Shown: piece by piece, positions 39,238-49,825 of the stretch
How the letters are laid out: the number at the start of each line of letters is the position of its first letter
Position numbering within the stretch: position 1 is the first letter of the stretch
Assembly: GCA_932521035.1 (NCBI GenBank)
Contig: OW051495.1
Coordinates: 5,518,001 to 5,582,000 of the forward strand
Direction: 5' to 3'
DNA: 64,000 bases
Source: Oscheius dolichura
Lineage: Eukaryota; Nematoda; Chromadorea; Rhabditida; Rhabditidae
Program-made: the position numbers and the translations under genes
The notes under the pieces: generated by a model
Database searches by the model: none
What the model saw: only the letters and a program-made list of their open reading frames with translations
Told to the model about the DNA's origin: nothing

Positions 39238-39352
39238 ATATACCGTACTTACTCTATCATAAGCCCCCTCCCTCTAATTGAGGCCCCCCTCCGATAGGGG
39301 TATTGAAAAATAGAGGCTCCTGGGCTTATAATAGAGTAAATACGGTATATAC
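39238..39352. mobile_element. MITE-like foldback element
   Basis: About 115 bp. The ends form an inverted repeat: TATACCGTACTTACTCTATC plus ATAAGCCC on the left, against TATACCGTATTTACTCTATT plus ATAAGCCC read from the right (two mismatches over about 28 positions). Pairing continues more weakly inward. Flanking TA dinucleotides fit a TA target site, as used by Tc1/mariner-derived MITEs. No transposase is present. Family assignment is inference; no second copy was noticed in the window. Confidence 0.6.
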
Positions 39353-39482
39353 TTTTCTCAAACCCCGTTTTATTTTCTATCAGTTTAGATCATCAATTGA
39401 TAAAATATTTACAGGAAGCTCGTGTCTCGTAAAGAGCTGTTAGAAGGTGAGCTATTTTATGCAGCACTTGTGAACCAAAACA

Positions 39483-40023
39483 ATGAGTCGCCCTGGTGCT
39501 TGGAATCGAGTAGCACAGAATTTCTGGAGATACTTGAAAAAAGACTGGTCACAAAAGGTATGTTGGAAACACTAGGATACATAAATATTTTTCATTATTA
39601 GAATTACATTGGAGAAGATACACAAGGACATCGTTTTTATGAGCTAACCAATAGCAGGCAAAATGTTTCTCGGTTAGTCTTCGATAAATTATTAGGCTTG
39701 TTTTCTTATTCTTTGAATTGCAGAGGCTTTGAGCCAGCGCCTGGAAGACCACAGTCACAACCAAGTCTAGAATGGCAAGCATGGTTACGCGGAACAAGAC
39801 GATTTCCACCTTCAGATCAAGAGATTGCTTTCAATACCGCCCGTCAGCAAGTAAGATCATTTTATCTCCATGTTATCGGTTATAGGCACAACTAGCTGAA
39901 AACGAGACAACCGAAAGAAATGCTCCATCCGTACAATCGCAAGGCACGAGTTCAAAGGAAAAATCAGCGTTTCCCCAGTACAAAGATTTTGAGGTTGCTC
40001 CTGGTTGCAAGCAGGAAAAATAG
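39483..40023 (+). CDS. NDUFAF2: NDUFAF2 (mimitin/B17.2L), complex I assembly factor
   Basis: Mitochondrial assembly factor for NADH:ubiquinone oxidoreductase. Four exons: MSRPGAWNRVAQNFWRYLKK; NYIGEDTQGHRFYELTNSRQ; RGFEPAPGRPQSQPSLEWQA then WLRGTRRFPPSDQEI; and a polar tail ending APGCKQEK, stop 40021-40023. The GTD-x-G-N-x-YYE-like block (GEDTQGHRFYE) and EWQAWLRGTRRFPP (human EWEAWIRRTRKTPP) identify the family. ATTTTATGCAG lies about 30 nt before the ATG. AATAAA is at 40065-40070. First gene of a tight same-strand run of four. Confidence 0.88.
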
Positions 40024-40345
40024 TTATATAGCAGAGCTCCTGAATTTTCAGCGAGTGTATGTGAAATAAAACTTATTTATGGCAACCTCTTGCTGTGTGA
40101 ATCAAACCACTGAATTCTGATATTTGAAATGTGAGCTTCCCGCGTCGGGAGTGCTTCGAAATTCAAATTGCGCGCCGGACTGGCCTAAAAAACGTTTTGG
40201 TCGAGTCAAAGTTGGAAAAAGTTCTTTTCCATTTTGCCTTTCCGTGGACTCCCATCTGTTCTTTCTCGCTGCAATTTTCTATTATAAGTTTAGGGAGTCG
40301 TCATTTCTTTCTTATATAAAGGAGCACTTTTGGTTCTTTCCGAAG

Positions 40346-42093
40346 ATGCGGTTCTGGTTCACTACTCTTCTTCTCTTCTGTGCCGTTTTTGCAGAAGATA
40401 TTCCTGATGAATACATTACTGCAAGTGATGTTGCTGAACTCCGCGAGGTTGGCAATCTTTTAATTGTTCTTTTAATTGCTTATAATGCTTTAAGAACGGC
40501 GAAACAGTTGTAATTGGCTTTTCAACGAAGCATTGCCCTCATTGTCAGCGTTTTGGTAGCAGACTTCCAGAGTACCGAGGTGCTTTTGAAACCAATGGAG
40601 TTGCCGCCAAAATCCACAAGGCACCATTGTAATAAGCTGATAATACCAGATATTTTAGATGGATACTCGCGACAGTGAAAACAAAGATTTTGTGGGACAG
40701 TTTGAAATCAATGGTGTTCCTACTGTTTATGTTTTCGTTGGTCAACAACCTGGAGTATTGTACGAAGGAAATCGGGAGGCCGGTGATATTGCTAAGTTCG
40801 TCAAGAAGCTGCAAAACTTGAAAGTGGAGCTCCTTACTAGTGAAAGTGACGTAGTTACTTTCAAGGTAGAACACCTTTTAAGTATTATTATAATGAGCTC
40901 AGAGTAATTATCCTGCCGTTGTTGCTGTTATTTCTGACATCGAACAAAAAATTGATGCTATTGAAGCTGCTTCCAAAGATAACATCGACATCAACTTTGC
41001 TTACTTGGCTTCTGAGTAAGAGTTGTTTTTTGTGTTAATATTTTCGTTAAGCATTGCTAAATCACTCGGAATTTCTGATGGTCTTCATATCTTCCGCGAA
41101 GACGGCAATCTTACGTTGGAAGAAATTCCCGATGATATCACTAAACTGAACAAGTGGATCAAGGTTGCTGTTCTCCGCTCCATTTCACCTTTCCCCTCTG
41201 CTGCCAAGGACATTTTCTCGTCTGGGATCCACGATATTCTTTTCCTTATTGATGCGCAGACTGGAATCATCAGTAAGTTAGAAATAATATTTAATACAGT
41301 TTTAGGTGAAAACTGGATTTTTGAATTGGCCGAGTTGCTGCGAGGAAAAATCGCTGTTGCCAGTATCGACCGTGAAAATGAAGAGAGCTCTCACGCTCTC
41401 GAGTTCTTTTCGGCTACTGAAGGTAGTGATAGCAAGGCTGCTATAAGGATTTTCAATGATGAAAAGCGAAAGCAGTATTGGTATGCATGTTGCCTTAATT
41501 TTATACGTACTTTTTCAGGATGGAAGGAGAAGTGAACAATGAAACATTATCCGCTTGGATTGAGCAATATTTCGATGGCCAAGTTGCACCTCATATGAAG
41601 AGCGAGGCCCTCGAAGATGACTGGAATACCAAGCCTACCATTACTCTTGTCGGCTCTAACTTTAAAGAGGTAGTTGTTCTCACGCTTGATGAATACAAAT
41701 TACGCTAGGTTGCTTTCGATAAGGAGAAGGATGTCTTTGTATTTTTCCATGCACCTTGGTGCGGACACTGTAAAAAACTGGCGCCTCAGTGGGACGAATT
41801 GGCTAACTCGTATGCTGACAATAACCAAGTTGTCATCGCCAAACTGGATGCTACAGCTAATGATGTTGAAGATGGTCATGGAGATCTTCAAGGTTTTCCC
41901 ACTCTTCGCCTCTACAAGGTAATTTCGAAATATTTAACAATGAGATTCGCATTTTTAGTCCGGCGACAACAGCATTGTCGAGTACAATGGCGATAGATCG
42001 ATTGAAGCTCTTCAGAAGTTTATCAAGGAGCATACCGGTGTCTCTTCCAGCTCTGACGTTCCCGAAAGCAGTGAAGACCACGACGAGCTTTAA
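40346..42093 (+). CDS. protein disulfide isomerase with CPHC first active site and HDEL
   Basis: ER oxidoreductase with an a-b-b'-a' thioredoxin layout. Signal peptide [16 protein letters not shown]. Domain a: [20 protein letters not shown], so the active site is CPHC rather than CGHC. The b and b' domains follow. Domain a': [20 protein letters not shown] with the normal CGHC. C-terminus EDHDEL (HDEL retention signal), stop 42091-42093. The intron at 40621-40658 begins GC instead of GT; it is required to keep VAAKIHK joined to [10 protein letters not shown]. Closest layout is PDI/P4HB or ERp57-like nematode PDIs; which ortholog cannot be decided from the motifs. 322 bp behind NDUFAF2 and 166 bp before the next gene. 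Confidence 0.92.
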
Positions 42094-42259
42094 TTTGTCT
42101 TCTAAATATTTTTTTTGTTTTTATGGTTCATTATGTGAATGTTTGTTATTTAAAAATAATATATTTTTTTATCCTATGAGGTCTAATGTTTACTTTGAAG
42201 GGGGTTCTTCCTGCAACTATAGAAATAATAAGGACTGTGTATAATCTTGATTGAAGATC

Positions 42260-44328
42260 ATGGTGGGCCTCCGGAAAGTACTAGATGGTGTATTGAAATT
42301 TCGGCAAACAGTTAGAAAAGATTTGGTTGGTTCGGGTTTTCCGATCATGCAGTAATATTTTTTAGGTCAAGCAATTCGAAAGAGTGAAAGATAATCCAAA
42401 TCCGACTGCAGTATTTTTTACATGTATGGATTCTCGAATTTTACCTGCACGATTTACTCAAAGTCAAGTTGGTAAGCGCTTCCTTTTTTCTTTTTTGATA
42501 TCCAATGGTGGCGTATTTGTTGACTGTCGGAGTATTGTGTTGACTGTCGGATTTATATTGACGACAGGTCATATAAGTGACCAAACAGATGCAGCGCTTT
42601 ATAGCATGGGAGTAATACAATATAATTTAGGAGACATGTTTGTGGTTAGAAACTCTGGAAATATGATTCCCCATGCAAACAACTATGGTAGGCATTTATT
42701 AGGGCTTCTTATAAGTTCTGGCTCGGGAATTTTTTCTCGCCTTCGGGCTCCATTCTTTCTGCCATGAGATTCTACGTCACGATTCATCAAGGAAGGCCAA
42801 ATTTCAGCTCTTTAAACAGTTATCCTGGTTTTTAATCCCAAAAATTAGGTGCCGCTTTTTCTAGTATCGGAAACTCTATATACGCTTGGAAACCTCGGGG
42901 TTTGTTATTAAAAGATATCGATAGTTGAGACAAATCTGGGGGTGTAAGAAATATTGAAACCCAAAGGAAAGTAAAGTCGCTATGAGTGATTGAAATTTGG
43001 CTTACAAGTTGTTTGTTAGGGACAGCAAAGTGAAAATTAGATTTAATCGAAGCATAATGGATTTGGTACCAATCAAAAGATCTCCCCGTAACTTTTAACT
43101 TTTGTTTTTAGAGTACCCCAATAGGGCCCATGCCGAGATATTCACAATTTAGTAGCGCCTGCCGCGGCGACCCCACTTCATTCGCTCATAGCAGGTTTAC
43201 TTTCCTTTGGATTTCAATAATTCTTTCACTCCCAGATTTGTCTCAACCATCTGTATCTTTTAGTAACAAAACCTGAGTTTTTCTAGCGTAGTTTCCGATA
43301 CTTGAAAATTAGGTCACAGCTCGCCGCGGCTGAAGAGAGGTCAACGCTAATCTCATGGTAGAAAAAATGGAGCCCAAAGGCAAGAAAAAGTACCCGAGTC
43401 GCAGGACTTATGGGAAGCCCTAATATGATAGGATAAGCGTATACTCACGAAATAGGTCCCGCTGGGTACGGAGTTTCGATCTCAACAGAACCTGCTAGCT
43501 TAGAGCTTGCTGTGAAGCGGGGAAAGATCAACCATGTAATAGTTTGCGGTCACTCGGATTGTAAAGTAAGTGAAATACCTGTTTGAGTAGCCGGAGATAT
43601 TGTGATGTAAGGGTCCAATTTACAAATATGGGTTCAGTTGAAAAAAAGGAATGGAGGGATGAAAAGAACTTGGAAAAATGGCGAAGACCAAGCTGTTTTG
43701 TCGCTATAGCTGAATTGGACCCGTACTTTCCTATTGGCCCCTATCACGCAATAGAACCAAGTATCCTTTATCGTTTCTAAGAATTTTTAGAAGATACATA
43801 TTTAGGCGATCAACACGTTGTATAATTTATCGTGCTGCCCCAAATCGTTTGATCCTCAATCTCCTATGGATCATTGGCTGAGGCGACACGGCTATGCCTC
43901 CTTGAAGAAATTGGAAGAGCGGCTTGCAGCAAAGGGAGCCACGCCGTTGACTTTCGTCTCTGCTAATCCACTGTTTAGGTAAATGTAAATAACTAGGTCA
44001 TTTATAATATTCTTTTAGTTTCGAAGCTGTAATAGATGCAGAAGAGCGGTGGGGTGTAGAAGACAAACTTTCGCAAATTAACACATTGCAACAACTTGAA
44101 AATATTGCAAGTCACGGATTTTTAAAGGTGATTTCAGTGCTTACTTTATCTTTTCAGTTTTTGCAGGAGTTCCTCGAGACAGGAAGTGTTAACCTTCACG
44201 CGATGTGGTTCGATATTTACGAAGGCGAGATGTACTTCTTTAGTAAAGAAAAGCAGCGTTTTATTTTGATTGACGAAGAAACTATAGACGAACTATCGGA
44301 AGAGCTTGCTAGGAAGAATCTTATCTAA
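42260..44328 (+). CDS. bca-1: beta-class carbonic anhydrase
   Basis: Zinc enzyme interconverting CO2 and bicarbonate. Start MVGLRKVLDGVLKFRQTVRK at 42260, matching the nematode BCA-1 start. Zinc-site blocks are present: FFTCMDSRILPARFTQ (Cys plus Asp-Arg pair) and INHVIVCGHSDCK (His and Cys). Also present: GDMFVVRNSGNMIPHANNYG, LSQINTLQQLENIASHGFLK, NLHAMWFDIYEGEMYFFSKE. It ends ELARKNLI, stop 44326-44328. The exon join NNYG-PAGYGVSISTEPASLE spans an intron of about 760 nt that holds a large foldback element. Length matches BCA-1. Sits 166 bp after the PDI stop. Confidence 0.94.
42697..43426. mobile_element. 730-bp foldback element (long imperfect inverted repeat) in bca-1 intron
   Basis: The left arm (about 42697-43000) and right arm (about 43171-43426) are inverted copies. 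TATTAGGGCTTC starts the left arm and GAAGCCCTAATA ends the right arm. Internal blocks match in inverted order, for example GGCTCCATTCTTTCTGCCAT, AGTATCGGAAACT, GGTTGAGACAAATCTGGG against AGTTGAGACAAATCTGGG, and CCAAAGGAAAGTAAA. The loop is about 170 bp. No transposase ORF. The left arm is about 50 bp longer because of an insertion near its outer third. It could be a MITE/foldback transposon or two inverted insertions. Confidence 0.75.
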
Positions 44329-44506
44329 TACTTCTATGACTTACTAGATTTTTAAAACGTTTGGAACACTAGCATGTGACAAGTTGCCATTTTAAACAAG
44401 TATTATTAAATTTTTAGAAATGTAATCATATTTTATCCTTTATTGTCGACGGCTGGTCAGTCTTCATACTTTTTGTTTTTTTTCAGCTTCGTAAATCGCA
44501 ATTTAG

Positions 44507-45992
44507 ATGAATGTCATTGCTCGATCTCTTTCTTGCCGATGGTCTCACCAGGCTACTAAAGCCTCGGCTTTGACTAAACGGAGGAGGTTTTATAAAGTGC
44601 TTATAATTTATATGCTTTTATTCATTATAATTTAAGGAGGTCGACCTCGTACAGGAAAAGGGTAATGGAAACAGCTTTAAAATCAGTCTTGACGGTAAAA
44701 TTTTGCGGACTACGGCTGGGAAGCCGATGCAGGTATGTTGTGATAATTATGCAACTCATAATCAGTAGATGAAACGTTTTCTTTCCTCATCCTACAAAAA
44801 ATCAGGCATTGAGGATGTTTTTACCGTAAAAGGGATCATTTCAATCGCTTCCGAGTCATTACCATACACACTTAAATTTGCCATGCTTGTTTCTCGGGAT
44901 GTGACCCGCGAGGGAGGAACGAGCGCCCTATCCGCAAGTCTACAGACCAGTACAAGCAGCAACAGTAGCTAAATGGTTTCTGGTTAGATGAGAATTTGCT
45001 ATATTTTGCTTGAAGAATTCAAATCATACCGCAAAAAACAGTCCGACGCCTATGAAATGTAGAGCAATATTATGCAGCGTCATTGTGGCTCATGGCGAAG
45101 GTAGATAATCGATTCTCCGTCTGATAAGCTGTTTGGGTATACATTTCCGCCGTGACTCACGTTTTGCCTTAAATTCTTTCAGAGCAAACAGTACATGCGC
45201 CAAGTCCCATCATTTTTTTAGATAAAGTCGCAGCCGTTGGCGCTTGCTGTAGCCGAAGAATGGGCCTCTCAAGAAGAATTTATCGATATGGGCCACATGA
45301 GACTGACTGGATTAACATTTACTGCACAGGATAACCCCCTCGCGACTACAAAGTTTGCTTCATGTTGGTTGAGCTAAATAGACCAATAATAGAGAATCGA
45401 TAACATCAAAAATATTGGAATATCTTCATGGAGACACTGTTCTTTTCTTCAATCCTGACGTTGAGCGGCTGTATAAGTAAGATTTCTATATTTAGTAACA
45501 ACAATTTTTATAGCATGCAGAAAGAAGTCTGGCATCCTGATATTGAACATGTTAACAAAGGCCTGCGAACCAAATTGATTCCGGTTGAAAATATGTTTGG
45601 TAAGTAAAATTAAATGCTAGACCAAATTACTGCAGACGATGCTGTAAATCCTGAAGATCATGAAAAGGTCAAAAAGTGGCTTCTCAATCATAATCACTGG
45701 GCATTGCACGGCCTACAGTATGCCGTTGAAACAGTCAAAAGCGTTATTCTACCATACAATGTGACAAGTTTCAATTTGTCAGCTGGAGATGCGGTAGCAC
45801 ATGCAATGTTGGAACAAAAGGTTCAAGCTGAAACTTGGGGGCATGTGAGTCGTTTTACTTAGCGTTTAAGTTTAATATTGCCAGGTGGAATGGTCGCATG
45901 GAATTGAAGAAGAAGAACTGACTGCTCGTCTCTCGGCTGCGTCTCTTTTCGTTTACTTCAATTCCCATGACTATACCTCAAAAACAGTTTAG
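44507..45992 (+). CDS. ATPAF2: ATPAF2/ATP12, F1-ATPase assembly chaperone
   Basis: Mitochondrial chaperone for the F1 alpha subunit. Start MNVIARSLSCRWSHQATKAS, an Arg/Ser-rich import leader, then RRRFYKEVDLVQEKG. Family blocks: NSFKISLDGKILRTTAGKPM; QPLALAVAEEWASQEEFIDM; HMRLTGLTFTAQDNP; DTVLFFNPDVERLYKMQKEV; VKKWLLNHNHWALHGLQYAV; ETWGHVEWSHGIEEEEL. It ends SKTV, stop 45990-45992. TCGCAATTTAG abuts the ATG. One intron (about 44733-45222) is about 490 nt, against about 40 for the rest. Last gene of the four-gene run, 178 bp after bca-1. Confidence 0.93.
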
Positions 45993-46144
45993 CTTTTTTA
46001 GGCGATTACGTACTTTTTAGTAAAATTTTATTTAAAGATCGCCGTTTATGTCGAATTTTACTGTGTGATACACACATGCAGCGTAATTGTCGGTAGGTGA
46101 GCATAGACGTTCTATGGAGTTAAGTAAGCTCGTCTGTAAAGGGC
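45993..46144. other. convergent 3' region
   Basis: Short spacer between ATPAF2 and the orphan minus-strand gene. Nothing else seen. Confidence 0.5.
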
Positions 46145-47106
46145 TCAGGATATGTTACGAGCCATTATAACCTTGTAACTGCTGCTCACTCCCTTCCTGT
46201 GCTCATAAGTGTCACACATTTGTCTACATTGCTTTTTTCTGCTTCCATCAATTTCCTCTCTGTCAACGACATGCACTACGGCCGTAAGAATCCCTTGCTT
46301 CAAATAATTCCAATATTCTTGCATTTTTTCGCGTTCTTCATCCTGTCTTTCGGACATTTCAGATTTTGAAGGTGTGCACATCTGCTTCCGGTTTAGTGGC
46401 AAAGTCGAACGAGTTACCTTGAATGTTAAAGTTTGTTTCATTTTTTCGGTTGAACATTCTTGGGATCCTTCACTGGCAATATACTTCTGAAAGGTTCTGG
46501 CATCTTCCGTTTCTAATCCTGCATTTTCATTGCACATATGGCAGAATGAACTGAAAGCTATAGGTTTCTTCTTGTCTACTCTACTCACCATGTCTGTTTA
46601 TTTCGTAGCATATGACGAAGTTTCTCGTTCTTACTTTGAGGACACCAGCTGCTCCGGGTTATGTTGGAGCAAATGTTTTCTATTGCCCTAGGGCGCCCTT
46701 CAGCCTGACAGGGAATATTCTGGCCAAGTTGGAGAAATGCCTCGACATAGCTGAAAATGGTATTTGCCTACTTCTGGGCTCAAACGGGTTTTTGATGGGT
46801 CGCAACATGCGGAAAGTGAGACGAGCACGGTAGCAGGCGGGGAAGGAAACGGTCTTCGTCTCGCCGTTCACATCCGTTATGGTCGCGTGGTCCTCAGCTT
46901 CATCGCCGTCCACCATTTCAAAGGAAAGACGGAGAGAAGAACGGTCAATCACATCAGAACGCACTGCACAATCTTGTATATATAATGGAGTAAAGAAACT
47001 TACTATTAGGGCATGGCTGGGTGATATTTTCTCTAATGGCTATGAAAATCTGCTTTGCTGATAATATCGGCAGTAGAAGAATAAAGCCAATGCTAAGGAG
47101 AAACAT
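46145..47106 (-). CDS. orphan secreted cysteine-containing protein
   Basis: At least four exons. ATG 47106 begins a signal peptide (MFLLSIGFILLLPILSA). Then KQIFIAIRENITQPCPNN (glycosylation site NIT), VRSDVIDRSSLRLSFEMVDG, DVNGETKTVSFPACY, an intron ending ATTTTCAG, YVEAFLQLGQNIPCQAEGRP, ENICSNITRSSWCPQ, and a 38-nt intron leading to SFCHMCNENAGLETEDARTF. Then a charged region (EMSERQDEEREKMQEYWNYL) and QCRQMCDTYEHRKG, stop 46145-46147. About a dozen cysteines, some as CxxC, suggest disulfide bonding in an extracellular protein. No family was recognised. The region KVTRSTLPLNRKQM could instead be a small intron, since it starts GTAACT. Confidence 0.6.
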
Positions 47107-47244
47107 GAGGGCTAGAGTGAGGAATACGGCCGCAAAAGGCTATATATTCTGCAGTTTGCGTGAGATCCTTGACCTTATTAAGTTTAGAACGTGATCACAT
47201 TTATTTACACATCGTTTCGTCTACAAATAGCTTTATTTTCGGAT
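47107..47244. other. spacer between orphan gene and GPKOW 3' end
   Basis: 138 bp; both neighbours are on the minus strand. Nothing else seen. Confidence 0.5.
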
Positions 47245-49143
47245 CTACATATCGTAGTCTTCTTCATATTTTGGCTTAAAGAGGCAGACATCGTCAAAGT
47301 AAAGTTCCGCTATCTGAAAAATTATTGTCAAAAAAGGTAGAGGACAACAAGGGAAACTAAAAAACCAAACGAACCTTATTGTCCTGGTTAATTAATCTGG
47401 CTGTTACTCTATCACGTTGTTTATTTTTCTTCTCCATAATAGCCGGTTCACCTTTATACTTTCCCCTAACAACCATTATTCGGCCACCTTCAGTTCGTGG
47501 AATGACGGTTTCCATCCATTTTTGCTTCAAATCTTGAGAAAATTAATAAAAACAACACAAAGAATCAACTCACTGTAATAACTTTGTCCATAGTCATCCT
47601 CCAATGTAACCTCTTCCGGAGATGCTACGTCCACTACACGCAATTTTTCTTTATACAACTTTCCCTGGGCGTAATCTTTGTCGATAAATCGGATGATGAG
47701 GTCCGGTCTAATCCAAATATCCCCAAAAGAATCTTTCGAAGGTCCTTCTATTGAATCAATAACAACGACTTCGTCGGTTCCTCGCTTCTCTTTTCGTCGA
47801 ACTTCTTTTTCCATTGCGTCCCGTTTTTTATCTATTTTAGCCTTTGCACTGTCGTATGCGCTTTTATCTAAAAAATTCTTTTTGTAAAGGTACCAAATTA
47901 GATGAGCAAATCTTTTAGTAAAAAAACTTACTGAGACATTTTCCGTCACGTTCATATTCTTTTTTCGACACTTTTTGTAGAGCAAACAGTGATACTTTGA
48001 CTGTATCTCCACCTAACGCTAGCCGGACAAAAGCGCTGTTGTTATCATCATCACGAGATTCCACCTAAAAACCGTTGTCAAAAACTATGTCCAGAGTCCC
48101 AACCTTTCCGTATTTCCCTGAATTACGGCCGTTTGCAATCTTTACCAAAGAATCCTTTGTGATTTCACCACTAGTCTCATCAAATTCGTCTTTGTTATTT
48201 TTATTTTTTTGATTCATTGGTTTCGGGGTTGCTCCTAAGCCTAATCCTTTAGGTCTCTGGGCATTGATTTGCAAAGGAACAACCTACAATACAAGAAATT
48301 TATAAAGAAAAAAATTTACGCGAACCTGGGGTTTTTTGCCGATTCCTGCGCCTTCTTTCCAACCGCAGCCACGAAGAATTGCGAGTCCAAAGTGTTCGAT
48401 GGGCATCTGCCAAAATGGATTAGCATTATAAAAAAAACATTGCTTACATTTTTATAATCTGCATCTTCCGCTACACTTATATCATCACCACCTATTCTAA
48501 TTATGCGTTTGTTTGACACAGAGGAAGTAATCTGAATAAAAACTGTTATGACAGAACGGTTTACGGCAACAAATAACTTACCTCAAAGTCAAAGGGTTTA
48601 TCTTCCGTAAGAATAGCTAGTCTTGCCTTTTCTTCATCCGTTATCGTCCCATTTTTCTGTTTTTCCAGCAATTTGGCAACTCTCCAATCGTTTTCGATAA
48701 CTACGGGGATGACAAGTTTTTGTTCTTTTTCGTCGTCTTCTTTTCTGTAAGTTTTCTATAATTGTCTGATTTGAATAAATTATGAGTTGTTATTTTGGAT
48801 TTGTATAAGGCTAATCGATGTATCGTTTTAGTATCAAAAACAGAACCCAATAAATATTTCTAAAGCGACTTACGGTGCCATTCCATTTTCGAATCTATCC
48901 AGTTTCCGTTTTTTGGCTTGACGGGCCTGCTCTTCAAAGTCTTTTTCTTCATCGCTATCTACTACCACTGAAAAAAATGCATTATAACTCCTTGTAATAA
49001 AACTAGCCTGCAGTTATTTGAGTTGTTGTGTGAATTAGTTTGGTGGTTTCCTTTCTTTTAACACCAAAGGATATCTTGGCAGTTGTTTCCTCGACTTTTG
49101 TTTCCACAACAGTAGTTTGAACTGTGCTTTTAGCTTCATCCAT
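47245..49143 (-). CDS. GPKOW: GPKOW homologue (G-patch and KOW motifs, spliceosomal)
   Basis: Nuclear RNA-binding spliceosome cofactor; GPKOW and plant MOS2 interact with the DHX16/PRP2 helicase through the G-patch. Start MDEAKSTVQTTVVETKVEET at 49143. A central segment MPIEHFGLAILRGCGWKEGA then GIGKK is the G-patch. Then PQVVPLQINAQRPKGLGLGA, first KOW (DSLVKIANGRNSGKYGKVGT), charged linker, DSFGDIWIRPDLIIRFIDKD, LRVVDVASPEEVTLEDDYGQ, second KOW (VIPRTEGGRIMVVRGKYKGE), and IAELYFDDVCLFKPKYEEDY-DM, stop 47245-47247. The domain order equals human GPKOW. The intron at 48968-49007 is GC-AG. TTTCAG lies 16 nt before the ATG. Confidence 0.92.
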
Positions 49144-49159
49144 TATAACAACTTTAATT

Positions 49160-49161
49160 CT
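49160..49161 (-). promoter_or_regulatory. likely spliced-leader acceptor of GPKOW
   Basis: TTTCCTTTCAG followed by a 16-nt leader to ATG 49143. Confidence 0.45.
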
Positions 49162-49825
49162 GAAAGGAAAATGTAATTATGTTAAACAACTGAAGCAAGA
49201 CGAAGTATAGAAGCTAAAGCGAAATAAACATGCAGATTTGAAATATTCGAATGTCTTGCTCGAGGGTCAAGGTCCGTTGACTAGCGCTTGCTGTGTGTGT
49301 ATCTCGTTTTCAATTCACATACAATCTTGACAACTTGTCGCTGACAATGTACCATCAAACAAAAATGATATACCAAGGATATGTTGTTGTAACTAAACAT
49401 TTATGCATAAATAGATAAGATGCAGATAATAATAAAAAATAGCATAGTGGTGGAGCATGGTTCAAACAGCGGGCAGCAATATTTGATTCAGCTAATTCCA
49501 CAGCTCGCCGCCCAGAACAAATTTTGGACATTGCGTATTTTACGTAATTTTTTCGCTTCTGAATAAAATCAGCGCATTATTCATTGCTCCTCTATTTTAG
49601 GGCATTTGACTCTTTTCTCCTTTGTTCTATAGTAATTCGGGGTCGGTAAAGGTAAATAAACCATAAAAAAAAACATAAAAATGTATAATAACAAAGTTAG
49701 TATTGGGGCGTGCAGACATGCAGACCTTTAAACTGTCCAAGGCGGCGAGCTGTGATCCCGTGAGAGGAACATATTGTAAACAAGTCAATATGCGCTTTCT
49801 TACTCTATTCAAATGTATCAAGTGA
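49162..49825. other. intergenic, AT-rich to GC-rich boundary
   Basis: About 660 bp. A minus-strand open stretch at 49627-49911 (KHITDHLIHLNRVRKRILTC) might be a downstream exon or 3' UTR of the small gene at 49826. Nothing firm. Confidence 0.35.
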
